NCBI GenBank assembly: GCA_037893245.1
Contig: JBAIAA010000877.1
Location: 310,001-374,000 of the forward strand
Source: Crossaster papposus
Taxonomy: Eukaryota > Echinodermata > Asteroidea > Velatida > Solasteridae
Direction of reading: 5' to 3'
Length of the DNA stretch: 64,000 nucleotides
Shown here: piece by piece, positions 22,008 to 33,394 of the stretch
Numbering within the stretch: position 1 is the first letter of the stretch
Layout: each line of letters opens with the position of its first letter
Notes under the pieces: generated by a model
Told to the model about the DNA's origin: nothing
The model's input: only the letters and a program-made list of their open reading frames with translations
Databases searched by the model: none
Translations under genes and position numbers: made by a program

Positions 22008-25000
22008 ATGGGTGTCAGCATAGATGTGTGGCGTCAGCGTATTGGGCGATTCAAGATGCCGAGTTCAAAAGCATCAAGATTATCTGCTGGCATTGAAGTT
22101 GTATTTCCTGGTAGCAAAATATCTATCGGCATTGGAATGACAACATATTTGGCAATTATCTTGTCAGTAGCTTTGGCTGTTACTTTCGTACCACCAATAT
22201 TTGACCACTTCACAACATGTGGAGACGTTGAAAGCAATCCTGGTCCAGAAACACCGCTTTTACATGAGGATGTGCTGCAGAAATTGCAACAAGGCGAACC
22301 AGTGGCTGCTATTCCGGACGGCATACTCTTCAAACATGTGTTTCAACTGGACAACCTCCGCAAAGAGAATAGTTCACCTTGGAAAACGGTTATTATTTGG
22401 CTGAAGTGTCTCCTTCCAGATTTTCCATCAGTTGGAGATCATTGGCCAAGAAATATCCAGCACCAGTGGGAAAAAAACATTTTGGAAAAACGACGTAAGC
22501 ACTTGAAAGCGACATCCCACCCAGAGAGATTGAGCGAATGGGAGGAAACTCCTTATACCCTTCCTACCGTTAAAGGACCAAAGGCAAAAACATCAACAAA
22601 GGAGATACCCATGACAAAATATGAAGCAGATTTGTTGACGGAGTCAAATGAACAATTAACTAATGAATGTGATGAACTCAAGCAAGAGGTTGAAGAACTT
22701 AAATTACGTCCCTCTCCACACAAGCAAATAGTTGACAAGCGACGAGAACAAAGTCATAAAAAGACTATTGCCAAAGAACGATCGAAAGCAAAAACTTTGA
22801 GCAAGGCAAAAACAAAATCAGAGAAAAAAATTGAAACCGTGACAACATCCAAAAGAAAACTAAGTACCGACTTCACCAATTTGACCGCCAAACAAAAGAG
22901 ACTGGAGAACAATCAGGAAATAGAAAAGAATGCATATGTTTTTGGATTAGAAAACGAAAATGTCGAACTCGCACAAAAGGTTAAAACTTTGGAAGAAGAA
23001 CTCAAACAGTGTAAAGAGGTGAATTCTGTATTGCTTGACGCTGCTATAGATTGGCGCAAAAAATTAGCGGAAGTAGAAAAAGAAGAACTCACACTAATGA
23101 AAAAAGGTTCTTTTACAAGCAACACACGAAAGTGTGTTTATGAGTTGCTGGGGTCTCATGTGGCCCAGGAAAAAATACCACATGTCATGGAGTCCGTGTT
23201 GAATATGGCACGAAAGAAAGCGGACCATGTTCCAAGTGCATCCTCAGTAAGGAACATGAACAAAGAAATGCTAGTTGTGGCACAAAGTCAATTGGAAAGC
23301 TTGATCGACTCTGGCTCAATTTCACTTCAAAGCGATGAAACACCCAAGTTTGGAGAGTGCTACGAAGCCTTTGTAGCGAATGATGACAATGAGAACTCAT
23401 ACATTTTAGGGATGCGCCATATGGCAGACAAAAGCTCTCAAACTACATTTGACACACTACAAGAAATATTACACGACATTACAGACACATGTACAACAAT
23501 AAGTGACAAAGAAAATGTTGGGTACAAAATTATGACCAAAATAACATCAACCATGACTGACAGAGCCAAGACAGAGACGAAATTCCACAGTCTTCTTGCA
23601 ACATTTAAGGAAGAATGCATGCCACTTTACTATAACAATTGGGATAAAATATCTGAGGCTTCACAAACCCAGCTGTCTAAATTATACCAATTTTTTTGTG
23701 GACTTCATCTCATGGTGGGCATGGCAGACACGGTAAATGCAGCAATGAAAGAATGGGAAGAGTTACAGAACACAAACCAAGAAACATTCACTGAAATTCA
23801 AAATTTGGATACCGATCTGGTACAAAAAGGTACGGAATCAAATATAGTGCGTTGTGTACGCCTAGTTTGTAAAACACTAGCAAAAGGAGCTGATCCCAAA
23901 AGCGGAAAACAGAGAGAATGGCGCACTCATTGTAATTCTATAAATAAACCACAATATATACCGATGCTTCAGGTTTTTAAAGGAAACAGATTTAATATTA
24001 TTTTTCTGCTTGGTGGAAATGCCTTCTTTTTGTATGAGCACATACTGACATGTCTTGACCAGGTTGGAGAACCAAATAAACTTGTCCGTGTTTGCCTCAG
24101 TTTGGTCAAGGATAAATTAAACCGAGCCGGATGCAGAGCACTTGGTATACTTAGGAAATTCATCATGATGCCACTATGGAGATTAACAGAAACTAAAGGA
24201 CACATACTAGAAATGAACAAACATTATACTGATTTAGTGGCATTTCTTACCAAGTGCTCTGCAGAGGACTCGGAATTGATTTTTGAACTTATACGGGGAG
24301 AGGTGACACCGTTTAGCAACAGTCTGGTTGAGGAGGACGAGGTGACGGCAAGTTTAACAAAACCAGACGATAGCGATGTCCTTGTAGTTTCACTACTCAA
24401 AACAATACTTGTCTCACTTAAATTGTATGTTGAAAAAACAATTGCAGAACATATACAGGGAGGTAAATACTGGGATGTAGGTGAACATGTTTGGAAGGCG
24501 ACAGTCAGCGCACCCAGGCACAATAAAAACCCTGAGCGCGTATTTGGGTTGTTGGATTTTCTTGTTCACAATCGTCCTAATTCTTCTGCATTAGTTAATG
24601 AGGCTGTCCTTATGTATGTTTATAACCACACAAGTGACTATTTAAAACAGATGGACCAAGAAAAACTTGACAATCTTATCAAACATGTAAAAATTCGTAC
24701 TAAAGAAATGGTCAAAGTGTATAAAGAGAGGGAAGAGAAGATTCTTACAAAACATTTAGAATTAAAAAGAGAAAGGGCCATGCGTGATGAAAGAAGGAAA
24801 AATGTACAGTTAAAGAAAAAAACTAAATTAACTGACAACATTGTAGATGAAGGACTATGGCAGTCAGAGGAAGAGGTGGACATGAAACTTGCCCAACCAA
24901 ATGTAAATGAGGCAGACAAGAAGCGGGGCCTAGCATGGCAATTGCAATTCAGGCAGAATGTCTTGGGACAATACCACAAAGACAAAACTGTATTCACTTT

Positions 25001-25322
25001 GTCCAAAAAAGGTAAACAAAAAACATCAGATGAACTTAAGGAACAGCTTAAAATATTAATCAGAGCAGCATCTACAGTTAATACCTCAACCACAGTTTCT
25101 CGCTACGATCGAGAAAAAGAACACATTCCTCTTTTGGTCGGCAAACGTGTACTTCATAAATTTGAAAATGGTGATTATACTGGCACTGTAATTGCTCCTG
25201 TCCCTGGCTTCCCATCATGGTACAATATAAAGTATGATAACATGGATGATGATGACTTTATGTATTCATATCGTCTTGTTGATGATTACAAGGCAGGAAA
25301 CCTTCAACTTTTATTTGAGTGA
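22008..25322 (+). CDS. 2A-led DDE transposase-like protein, 1104 aa, superfamily unclear
   Basis: The first ATG (22008) follows a TTTTCATTTCAG acceptor directly, so I start here rather than at the upstream TTG. Residues 1-80 form a leader: MGVSIDVWRQRIGRF, a hydrophobic segment (about 44-65) and the 2A motif GDVESNPGP (72-80), where ribosomes skip between G79 and P80. The remaining 1024 residues would be released separately. Basic coiled coil spans about 205-365. The core carries SDET (D443), MTDRA (D518), CGLH (564-567) and PERVFG (E843), the D-D-[C/D](2)H-E layout of hAT/MULE/P-type RNase H transposases, with a long insertion before the glutamate. Residues 1044-1104 resemble a small Tudor-like module (GKRVLHKF, VPGFPSWYNIKYD). 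I recall uncharacterised marine-invertebrate proteins of this kind. The ORF is uninterrupted and has no counterpart in copy 2. Confidence 0.75.
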   Translation: MGVSIDVWRQRIGRFKMPSSKASRLSAGIEVVFPGSKISIGIGMTTYLAIILSVALAVTFVPPIFDHFTTCGDVESNPGPETPLLHEDVLQKLQQGEPVAAIPDGILFKHVFQLDNLRKENSSPWKTVIIWLKCLLPDFPSVGDHWPRNIQHQWEKNILEKRRKHLKATSHPERLSEWEETPYTLPTVKGPKAKTSTKEIPMTKYEADLLTESNEQLTNECDELKQEVEELKLRPSPHKQIVDKRREQSHKKTIAKERSKAKTLSKAKTKSEKKIETVTTSKRKLSTDFTNLTAKQKRLENNQEIEKNAYVFGLENENVELAQKVKTLEEELKQCKEVNSVLLDAAIDWRKKLAEVEKEELTLMKKGSFTSNTRKCVYELLGSHVAQEKIPHVMESVLNMARKKADHVPSASSVRNMNKEMLVVAQSQLESLIDSGSISLQSDETPKFGECYEAFVANDDNENSYILGMRHMADKSSQTTFDTLQEILHDITDTCTTISDKENVGYKIMTKITSTMTDRAKTETKFHSLLATFKEECMPLYYNNWDKISEASQTQLSKLYQFFCGLHLMVGMADTVNAAMKEWEELQNTNQETFTEIQNLDTDLVQKGTESNIVRCVRLVCKTLAKGADPKSGKQREWRTHCNSINKPQYIPMLQVFKGNRFNIIFLLGGNAFFLYEHILTCLDQVGEPNKLVRVCLSLVKDKLNRAGCRALGILRKFIMMPLWRLTETKGHILEMNKHYTDLVAFLTKCSAEDSELIFELIRGEVTPFSNSLVEEDEVTASLTKPDDSDVLVVSLLKTILVSLKLYVEKTIAEHIQGGKYWDVGEHVWKATVSAPRHNKNPERVFGLLDFLVHNRPNSSALVNEAVLMYVYNHTSDYLKQMDQEKLDNLIKHVKIRTKEMVKVYKEREEKILTKHLELKRERAMRDERRKNVQLKKKTKLTDNIVDEGLWQSEEEVDMKLAQPNVNEADKKRGLAWQLQFRQNVLGQYHKDKTVFTLSKKGKQKTSDELKEQLKILIRAASTVNTSTTVSRYDREKEHIPLLVGKRVLHKFENGDYTGTVIAPVPGFPSWYNIKYDNMDDDDFMYSYRLVDDYKAGNLQLLFE

Positions 25323-25610
25323 TATACTTAATTTACAAACATGTAAATTCGTACATACAAAATTGACCATGCGTTGTTAGGGAAATATCACTATTGTTTA
25401 TTTTTTTGATACTATAATATGTCCATAGCAACCACATAGCAACCTAATTATATTCAGTAATTATTCCTTTTCAAACTGTACAGAAACTTTAAATAGGTAT
25501 ATCAAAATGGTTTGGTTTTGCTTTTGAAAAATATTTTCGGGGAAATAGTGTGTTTCTACAATGGCCGCTATGAAACATTACCTCAAAATATGTAAACAAA
25601 TCAGTATGCT

Positions 25611-25779
25611 GTTGCTATGGTAACCATACATTGTATAATATTTTTAACACTTTCATTTGATAGGCAACATATGGTAACTAAGGTTATAACTTTTTGTTGC
25701 TAAGGAAACATCAATATTTTTCAAGTTATAAACATTTGTTTATTTCATAATTATTGTATTTTTCCGTTGCCATGGTAAC
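25611..25779. promoter_or_regulatory. Cluster of RFX-type X-box motifs
   Basis: GTTGCTATGGTAAC (25611-25624), GTTGCTAAGGAAAC (25696-25709) and the perfect palindrome GTTGCCATGGTAAC (25766-25779) fit the RFX consensus GTTRCC-N-RGYAAC. They lie in the 3' flank of the 2A-led gene, with another at 19410 on its 5' side. Function is not shown. Confidence 0.4.
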
Positions 25780-25846
25780 GAACAGTCGACGACGCAACGT
25801 AACGAAATCAACTTGACTTGAATTGTCTTGACTTGGGATACCTGTG

Positions 25847-25852
25847 AATAAA
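25847..25852 (+). terminator. Polyadenylation signal after the 2A-led gene
   Basis: AATAAA, 525 bases after the stop codon. Confidence 0.4.
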
Positions 25853-27858
25853 ACAGATAACTGATACCATGTTTTGTATAGATTCTACAAGTGTTTGAAG
25901 TTGTTTACTTATTTATGAATATATAATTAGGCACATTTGCTTGTAAACAAGGGTAACATTTGACCAAGTTTCTCCATTTGAAACTAATACGATTTGGCCC
26001 GAAGTTTCTTAAACTTGAAAAATACATATCTCCGCAACCCCTTGACCGATTTTTAAAAAAAAGGTGTCATATGAATCCTACAGCCCTAAGCTACAACATG
26101 GTAATTGAATTGAGCCAATTAAATACATTTGAAAAATTCATGTGCAGTTCTGAAATGCCGTCAATAGGGGACGGGGCATTGTCCGACCGTCTTTCCTCTT
26201 TTGTTTGTACTCTAACGTTTTCGGATGATCGCCATAGGATTTGCACACGAGTCTGAATCGGGGACCTTTGCGGATTAGGGGACCCCATTGTTCCCTTTGT
26301 CATACGTCCCCTATTTCAATCAAAAACAAACGCACGCACACCCATACCCACACATCGCCACGTTGTGTGTTGTGCGCACACACAGGCCGTCGTCCCTATA
26401 TAAGTTGAGTACACACTACACACCGTCCAAAACATGTTTCTTTGACCTATAGTACATACATCATACATACATTTATAAAAACGAACTTTCTCCATACTGA
26501 ACAGGCACCTTTTTACCTTTGACGTTGCCTTTTCAACTCCAAATAAAATAGTGAAAGAAAAAGTTCCTAACCGCAGTTTCATAATCATACACAGGCCAAG
26601 CTTAAGGGCGCCGCCATTACTAAAACTATTCGCGCCTCGACTTTTGAGGGCGCTACACATTATTTTTGTCAAAACATTCGCTTCAGACGCATCGCGTCCA
26701 AAAGCGACAAATCTATTATTGTATTTGTTTTTTCATTTTTTTTTTTCAAGACCCATTTTTACTGTGTTTGTTTTTGTACCAACTTATATCTCACCGAAAT
26801 TTCGCGACGAATTTCTCTCCACTGATGTTCACTCCGAACCGTTAAGGGTGTCTGACCCGAGTGCGCGGGATAGCCGGGCTAGGTAGCCCTTTCGCTGGAC
26901 TCTGTTGCTAGATGGACCTTGCTGTCGGCCAAACTCGGATTCGCAGTTTGCTTACTATTGACGAATATGTTTCAATCAGCGGGTAGACCCAGCCTTGCAT
27001 TTGACACCCCAAGCGACGAGGTGTGGTGGTCGACTTCAGATTACTCTTTAGTCGATGGGACCCTTCCACACAAATTGAAAGGTCCCAGTGATTCAGGTAC
27101 ATCACCCCCCTGCTACACCTGGCTGGGGCAGTAGAGGGAGCTTAACCCCTCACTGGTGCTAGGAATAACACTCCCCTCACCCAAGAAGTATAAATCCTCC
27201 TTATAAGCTAGAAGAGTTAAGTACTCAAATGGTGTTTAAAGCACACAAGAACATTTACATTCATTTCAAAAATAACCTAGCGAATGATTAGGCCATATAA
27301 AAAACAAAACTAGTTTCTAGTCCAGATGATTTTTGGTTATAGGGTCGTATCATATAATGATAATTAGACTCCACTAACTCTACAAAAAAAAATAAGAATT
27401 AGGATTGGTAGAAAAGTGCCGATGTGAATATGACTCAGATTGTTGTCACTTTTAATTTATTTAAAAACTTTTGTTGTAGCAAAAAATTGATCCACACGAG
27501 GATAAGAAACAATATATTCATTATTTGGCCTTATAAAAAGCTTACATGGATTAAAAATGTTACTGGTTCCCCCTTGTTTATTTCATCTGGTTTGTCGTCT
27601 AGAAGAAAACAGAAAAACCAATGTAGGTAATGTTAACGATCATTCAAATGACTGATCGTTGACAATTACTTACATTGTTGTTTTTTCTTATTATTTACAG
27701 TTATGATATTGGGTTTTCCTATAATCACGGCTTTAGCAACTGCTGCATTTTTTGAGAGACACCTTGTAGTTAGAGAAGTTATCAGTAAAGATACCAAACA
27801 TTTTTGTTTTTAAGAGCCAAAGATTGCAAACTGCATGAACTCCTGGCTGGAAGACGTC
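25853..27858. other. Gene-free stretch including the right limit of the copy-1-only block
   Basis: Copy 2 sequence resumes at 26405 (GTTGAGTACACAC). The 2A-gene block therefore spans about 19252-26404, with no clear target duplication. A second copy-1-only insertion of about 490 bp lies at about 26840-27330, where copy 2 joins CCGAACC to GATTTTTGG. I do not recognise it. The empty target of the 48117-52800 element is AAAGTTCCTAACCGCAG near 26560. Confidence 0.5.
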
Positions 27859-28208
27859 CTAATGGCGGTATGCAGCGCTCCGTAGGCCGCCGATGCAGGC
27901 GCCCTCTAACGCCTAACGTGACCACGCCCTTAGCTTCGAATAGAACGTCTTGGCTAACTAACTTAATCGCTCGAAAAAATTCGCATGTGTGTGACGTTGT
28001 GTGTACAATCGCGTGACGTAACATGGTCAAGTTTCTGTTACGTCACGTAATTATGCACGCAACGTCACACGCGCATGCAAATGCGACACAATTATGCTTA
28101 ATAATTTTCCGAGCGATTGTTGGTTAGCCAAGACGTCCTATTCGAAGGTCATGGCGTGGTCTACGTTTAGAGGATGCCCTCATAGGCAGCCTACGATACC
28201 GCGATTAG
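27859..28208. mobile_element. Palindromic MITE A (copy 1)
   Basis: CTAATGGCGGTATGCAGCGC at the left pairs with the inverted, diverged GATACCGCGATTAG at the right. Inner arms AGAACGTCTTGGCTAAC and GTTAGCCAAGACGTCCTA are strongly inverted. No ORF. Confidence 0.7.
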
Positions 28209-28519
28209 AATGCAAAGAATGTGTAATTTTCTTGTTTTTTTAAATGTTTTGTTTACATATAATTGTATTTTATACCTTTATATAACATTGTACTATGGAT
28301 AAGCATTCAGCCATTGAGCTGATTTTTGAATTTGTTTGTGATTGTAAATTAGTGTATACACAAGAAATTTAGACAATTAAATAACTTTTCATGAAACTGA
28401 ATTATTGTGTGTATTTTTTTATTATTAAGTGTGATTGAGGTCTGCAGTTAAAACTTCGTTTTTACAAACCTAATACTACTGGTTGGCACAAGTCCGGTAT
28501 GTTGGAAATAAAGGTAACA

Positions 28520-28760
28520 TTGTAAGGGTTTAGTGTTGCATTTTTGTTTTTAATTGGCTAATATTTGACTTTTTGGAAAACATTGAAATTGTAAGTGGGC
28601 TAGCCTTGCATTTTTATAAAAATGTGCAAACAAATTTGGAATTAATTAAAATAATTGAATTAATGTAAGGTGTTAGCCTTGTATTTTTATTAAAATTAAC
28701 AAAATAATTACTTTTGGGAAAACATTTAAATTGCAAGGGGTTAGTTAATAGCCTTGGATT
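28520..28760. repeat. About 70 bp degenerate tandem repeat
   Basis: GTAAGGGGTTAGCCTTGCAT-type units begin near 28524, 28591, 28663 and 28732, and further ones near 29143, 29217 and 29282. Copy 2 has them at 54270-54510 and 54926-55079. Confidence 0.65.
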
Positions 28761-28776
28761 TTTATTAAAATTACAC

Positions 28777-28849
28777 AAACCACAAGATAAACTGACTATG
28801 TGAATATGCACATTTACAAATAACGCAAACTCAGTTTTACTTGTGGTTT
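28777..28849. repeat. Small inverted repeat
   Basis: AAACCACAAGATAAACTGA is inverted as TCAGTTTTACTTGTGGTTT around about 35 bases. Also at 54535-54607. Confidence 0.6.
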
Positions 28850-29029
28850 ATTTGAGTATTATAAAATAAAACATCGTATCCTTATTGAGTGATCCCCACA
28901 ATGTCGCTTCCCAGGTTGTATCGTACAATTGGGTGTGATCCCTGGCTAAACGGCATTCTGGTGTTTATGACTTCTGACTAATATGCCCTCGAACAAAGAT
29001 ACTGACCATTTGGAAGACCACCAACATAG

Positions 29030-29096
29030 GGCAAGATAGCTCAGTTGGTAGATCGACCGACCGGAATTCTAGAGGTCGCAGGTTCAACGCCTTGCC
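29030..29096 (+). tRNA. tRNA-like sequence (probable pseudogene or SINE head)
   Basis: The A box TAGCTCAGTTGG and B box GGTTCAACGCC both match the Pol III consensus exactly, and GGCAAG/CTTGCC can pair at the ends. The molecule is too short (67 nt), and the acceptor and T stems cannot both form, so a functional tRNA is unlikely. It is kept in copy 2 at 54788-54854. Confidence 0.4.
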
Positions 29097-29297
29097 AATT
29101 TCTTTGTTCACTTTTAATTTTATTTAATTTTAAGAAAAAAAAATGTAAGGGGTTATATCCTTGCATTTTTATAAAATTGGCCTATTTTTTTATTTTTTAG
29201 ATAAATTAAACATTGAAAGAGGTTAGCCTTGCATTTTTATAATTTTTTTTCCAAATTAACAATATAGAACATTTTTAAATTGTAAGGGGTTAGCCTT

Positions 29298-29630
29298 GAC
29301 CTTCGCCATGACCTTTGAATATGTCGTCTTGGCTAACTCGCCTAATCGCTCGGGAAATTACGAGCGGAATTGTGTACATTTGCATGCGCGTGTGATGTTG
29401 CGTGCATAATCGAATGATGCTACATGCATAATCGCTAACTCATTGGTCAAGTTTCTGTTACATCACATAATTATGCAACGTCACACGCGCATGCAAATCG
29501 ACACGATTGTGCTTAGAATTTTCCGAGAGATTATAAGGCCGATGTGAGTTAGGGTGGTCATAGCGCGTGGTCCACGGCGTACATCAGAGGGCGCCCGCAT
29601 TGGCGGCCTACGCGCGCAGCATACAGCGCT
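29298..29630. mobile_element. Palindromic MITE B (copy 1), related to MITE A
   Basis: The arm ATGTCGTCTTGGCTAACTCG and the right end GGCGCCCGCATTGGCGGCCT through CAGCATACAGCGCT match MITE A in inverted order. The left terminal repeat is missing. Confidence 0.6.
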
Positions 29631-32385
29631 GTTTTCTCAGTTGTTTATTTTGAACTCCAAGGAAGTAATCAATATGCAAACATGTCATATCTCCAGAACC
29701 GAAGGGGCCATGGAGCTCTATTATATACTAATTGAAAGCTGACGTTGTGAGCTTTTTTGGCTATATTAATTTTGATTTTTTGAATTTTTATTAAAAAAAA
29801 AAATTTTTTACCAAATAAATAGTCATAAATTACAAATAAAACAATTGACTGCATGTGATATCTAAACTCAATGAGAAATTTATTATTATCAAAAAAACAC
29901 AAGATAAAACAAAATAAGGTCATTTTCTCCCATAGTTTATACCTAAAACGCCCCATTTGTTTCTAGAAGTAATTTGAAAGGTTAAACAAAAAATTGCTGG
30001 TATAATTGCATTGAAGAGCAATGTTCACATGTGGCGTCAGTGATGACAGCTAAAGTAATTTCAACTGTTTCCTACAATGTACAAATAAAGTCCAGTCTGA
30101 AGTCTGGTGTCGAGACAACAGTGGGTAAAACCGACTGTTCTCTCCTGGCACCAGACTACTTCATATTGAAAATTTGCAAAAATAGACTTCTACAAAAATT
30201 TGTTATTCACCTTTTTGTAAATTTAAATGCTTCAGATTTAACCGATGCCTCTTTTTCTTTCGTATGATGAGCAGCTTAACGTGTTACTGCATACATCGGC
30301 TGTTACCACAAAAAACGCACCTCCTATTTTTGTTTTACGCAGTTTCCCATCTTAAAAAGCAATAAAAACATATCAAAATGAATGTTCACAATGATAAAAT
30401 AAAAAGCAATTAATGAAATTGTTAGTTAAATTGCATGTTAATAAAAGGTACTTAATACTGTGACAAATCTACTGATAGATGCGAGGGTGCATATCGGTAC
30501 TCATGATGTTATGATCAATCATGACAACATCATGATAACCAATTCCCTGCAGAAGTATCTACGCCACCCTCACCCCAGTCCATAGCAGCTGGGATGCCAT
30601 TATACCACACATTTGTTATGGGCTCATTAGTGAGGGGTTCTGGCAAAATGATACAGAACTGGGCAGAGGTTGAAATGAGGGTTTTCGTTAAGAAAAGAGA
30701 ATACAATTCTCCTTACAATGTTGTATGTTGTGCTTCAATCGGACATTCCGTGAACAAGTTATGGATGTTTAAAGTTCACATTTATTAATATGTCGCTAAG
30801 GTATAATGTTATGAAAAAGAACTTTGAAATGTTGAGTTTTGTACATGATATATGGGAAAATGTTAATTATTTTCCCTATAAAAACTCTTTCATTCCACTA
30901 TTTCCATACTATTTCTTAATCCAATATAGTTATTAGACATAGCAAGGATTACAAATATCAATAAATCTGAAGAAAAATAAAACACCCATTATGTATTATT
31001 TTGCAGTTTTCTCCACTATGCCCAGTGCCCAGTTCCGCCTCGCACATTAAAGCACATTGAGTTGCAAGTCTGGTTGTTTTCGTTTCCCTTGGGGGAACAA
31101 AAAATCCTCCAAACCACAAATTAATAAAAGAATAAGTTTCCAATGACTTAAAAACTTTATTTTAAGAGAGACAAAAAAAGAAAAATATAATACTTTTTGT
31201 TAACAAAAAATATAAAAAATCCCGAACTACGATGATTGTTGTAAAATCACTCCCCGGACGTAAAACTCTCCAAAATTAGCCCTATTATTAAGATTTCCAA
31301 GGCGCTAAACAAGATTGGGGGATGATAAATTCTCATTGGCACTGGTAGAAAAGAGAATTATTATCTCATCGGAAGTGTGAGATCGCACGGTTATTGGAAA
31401 TGGTGCATGTCTTATGCAAATCAGGGATTAGTGTGCAGTGGTCCACGAAGGGGTGCTGAGGAATGTCCTTTAAGGTGCGGGTATGTTATTTAAATACTAA
31501 GAATTGGAAGTGCTTAGTTTGGATTTATTATTTGATCGGCGAGCTTGTTCGCTTTTTCAAGCGCTCGATCGCCTTCGGGGGTCAGACGGGAAAGTTTTTA
31601 GAGCATCTTTTTTCTGAACCCAAATAAATCCCAGGTTGTGATTTCCGTTTTTCGCAATTAAATATTGATAAAATCCTAATTGTTTCCAATCCTACAACAT
31701 TTTCATGAAATTTATTCAGGGATAGCAGCAAACGCTGTAAAAAGTAAAGATATTTGTTGGGATGATTGCCAATACCGCATCCATTAACGATTCGAAGTGT
31801 TAATTGTAAAGATAGTCAATAGGGCTTACCCATGTATATGTTAAATGTCCCGGTTTAGGAGTTAAAGAAGGAAATTTTCGAGTTTCTTTTACAGTTTATT
31901 TATATGTTCACAGTGATAGAGAAGAAATGCTCACAGAAATGTAAGGTTATAGTATCTTATTATGATGGTTTGTGGGGAATACGCTTCCAATCAAATCGGA
32001 AGTAAAAGTTTATATATTGAAGTGTACATCCCCACGTTATGCAGATTGTAATGTACAAATAACTGAATCGTTGCTATAGTCCAAGAAAATATTTAAGTTT
32101 GTAAAAGCGAATTGAGTTGAATAAAATGTCAAAACATATGATAATATTCAAACATTGTGTAGGTCATAAACATAAAGACAAGCTGAAAGTATAAGAATTG
32201 TATTGTATATAGCTATTTTTCAAGTGGTGAATCCCGGCGTGTGTGAGCGTAAACCAGCAAGAATAAAAACAGGTAAAAATGTAATATGTAAACATATATT
32301 GGTTGTTGCAAGTCTGTTGCAAGTACATGTACATGTATGGTTGGTTATCGTGGCTGAGATGAGATTGGTCAATACGTATAGGCTG
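29631..32385. other. Gene-free AT-rich spacer
   Basis: I see no gene. The sequence is collinear with 55409-59289 of copy 2 except for the LINE inserted there, whose empty site is at 30840/30841 (GTTGAGTTTT|GTACATG). Confidence 0.5.
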
Positions 32386-32545
32386 GGTTCGGGCGGTCTG
32401 TTCTTGACTCGCGAAACTCGATTGTGTAAAACCCCAAATAATAGGTGGTGTGTGATCCTGTTCCGAGTGCAAGATTCTTGGGTCGCGTTTGAGCGCGACA
32501 ACCGAGTTTCAGCGTGTCAAGAACAGACCGCCCGACGCGCGAACC
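32386..32545. mobile_element. Short inverted-repeat element (copy 1)
   Basis: GGTTCGGGCGGTCTGTTCTT at the left is inverted at the right as AAGAACAGACCGCCCGACGC then GCGAACC. Length 160 bp. Copy 2 counterpart at 59290-59453. Confidence 0.6.
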
Positions 32546-33329
32546 AGTCTGAGTCACCGTTGGAGTAAATCGGATGTGCAGGGGCCGCATGTGCAGGGTT
32601 CACCAAGTTCATGTTGTTTTGTCTGGTACGTGACTTCATTTCCGGTCTGTATTTCCTCCAAAGCTCTATGAGCCAATTCCATTGAGCTGCTAAGAACAAT
32701 AAATTGGCTTAGCACAACAATGCCCTGCTCAGTTAAAAAGGTTACAAGTTTAGACTCCATTGTTTTTGTCCGGGGCGCCTCCCAAATAAACCAGTTAAAC
32801 ATTCTACCTGAGTTTAAACCCTTTATAATTGTATGCATGTCTTGAGCTAAATCAATTAAGTAAAATAATGATAATAATGAAGACCCCCCCCCTTAAACAC
32901 ATTAAACACATTATGATAACTTTAGTGTTCAAGCGGCTTTGGCATTAAACCCAGTAAATGCGTTAACATCAAAATCAATTTTAACAAAATTTCGAAATCA
33001 TTCGCAGAACAGTATTTTTAAAACTTGATGTAGAGCGTAGAGATATGGAACTCGACAATTTGTTTTCATTATGTTTTGTATTAATAGGCTCCCTTTAATA
33101 ATAATCGTGGCTAGAGTTGTTTCATAAAGGGAGCTCTACATACAACACGAACTGAACACTAAACAAATCACGACCGGTGTACGTACAAGTCAGTGGTTCG
33201 AGTGGTCTTTCAATAAGGAAGTCACAATAAAATATTGTTCAAGGCACTTATCTGTCTTACCCGGTTTTTCCTTTAGCCTTGCTCTCTGGTTAAGATATTT
33301 CTCAAGAAAATTGGTAAACGTTAACAACA

Positions 33330-33394
33330 GCTGGATTCGAACCAGAGACCTTTCGATTAATAGCCCATCTCTCTATACAAACTAGGCTATTGGC
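33330..33394 (-). tRNA. tRNA-like sequence (tRNA-derived repeat)
   Basis: The minus strand has a perfect B box (GGTTCGAATCC), a near-consensus A box (TAGCCTAGTTTG) and an Asn-like central part (CTATTAATCGAAAGG). The acceptor stem does not pair, so I regard it as a tRNA relic. Also at 60222-60286. Confidence 0.35.

Noticed and set aside
26908-27134. Secreted small protein beginning MLSAKLGFAVCLLLTNMF
   Set aside because: It lies in an unrecognised copy-1-only insertion with no splice, promoter or domain support.
33330-33394. Functional tRNA-Asn gene
   Set aside because: The B box is perfect, but acceptor and D stems do not pair. Treated as a tRNA relic.
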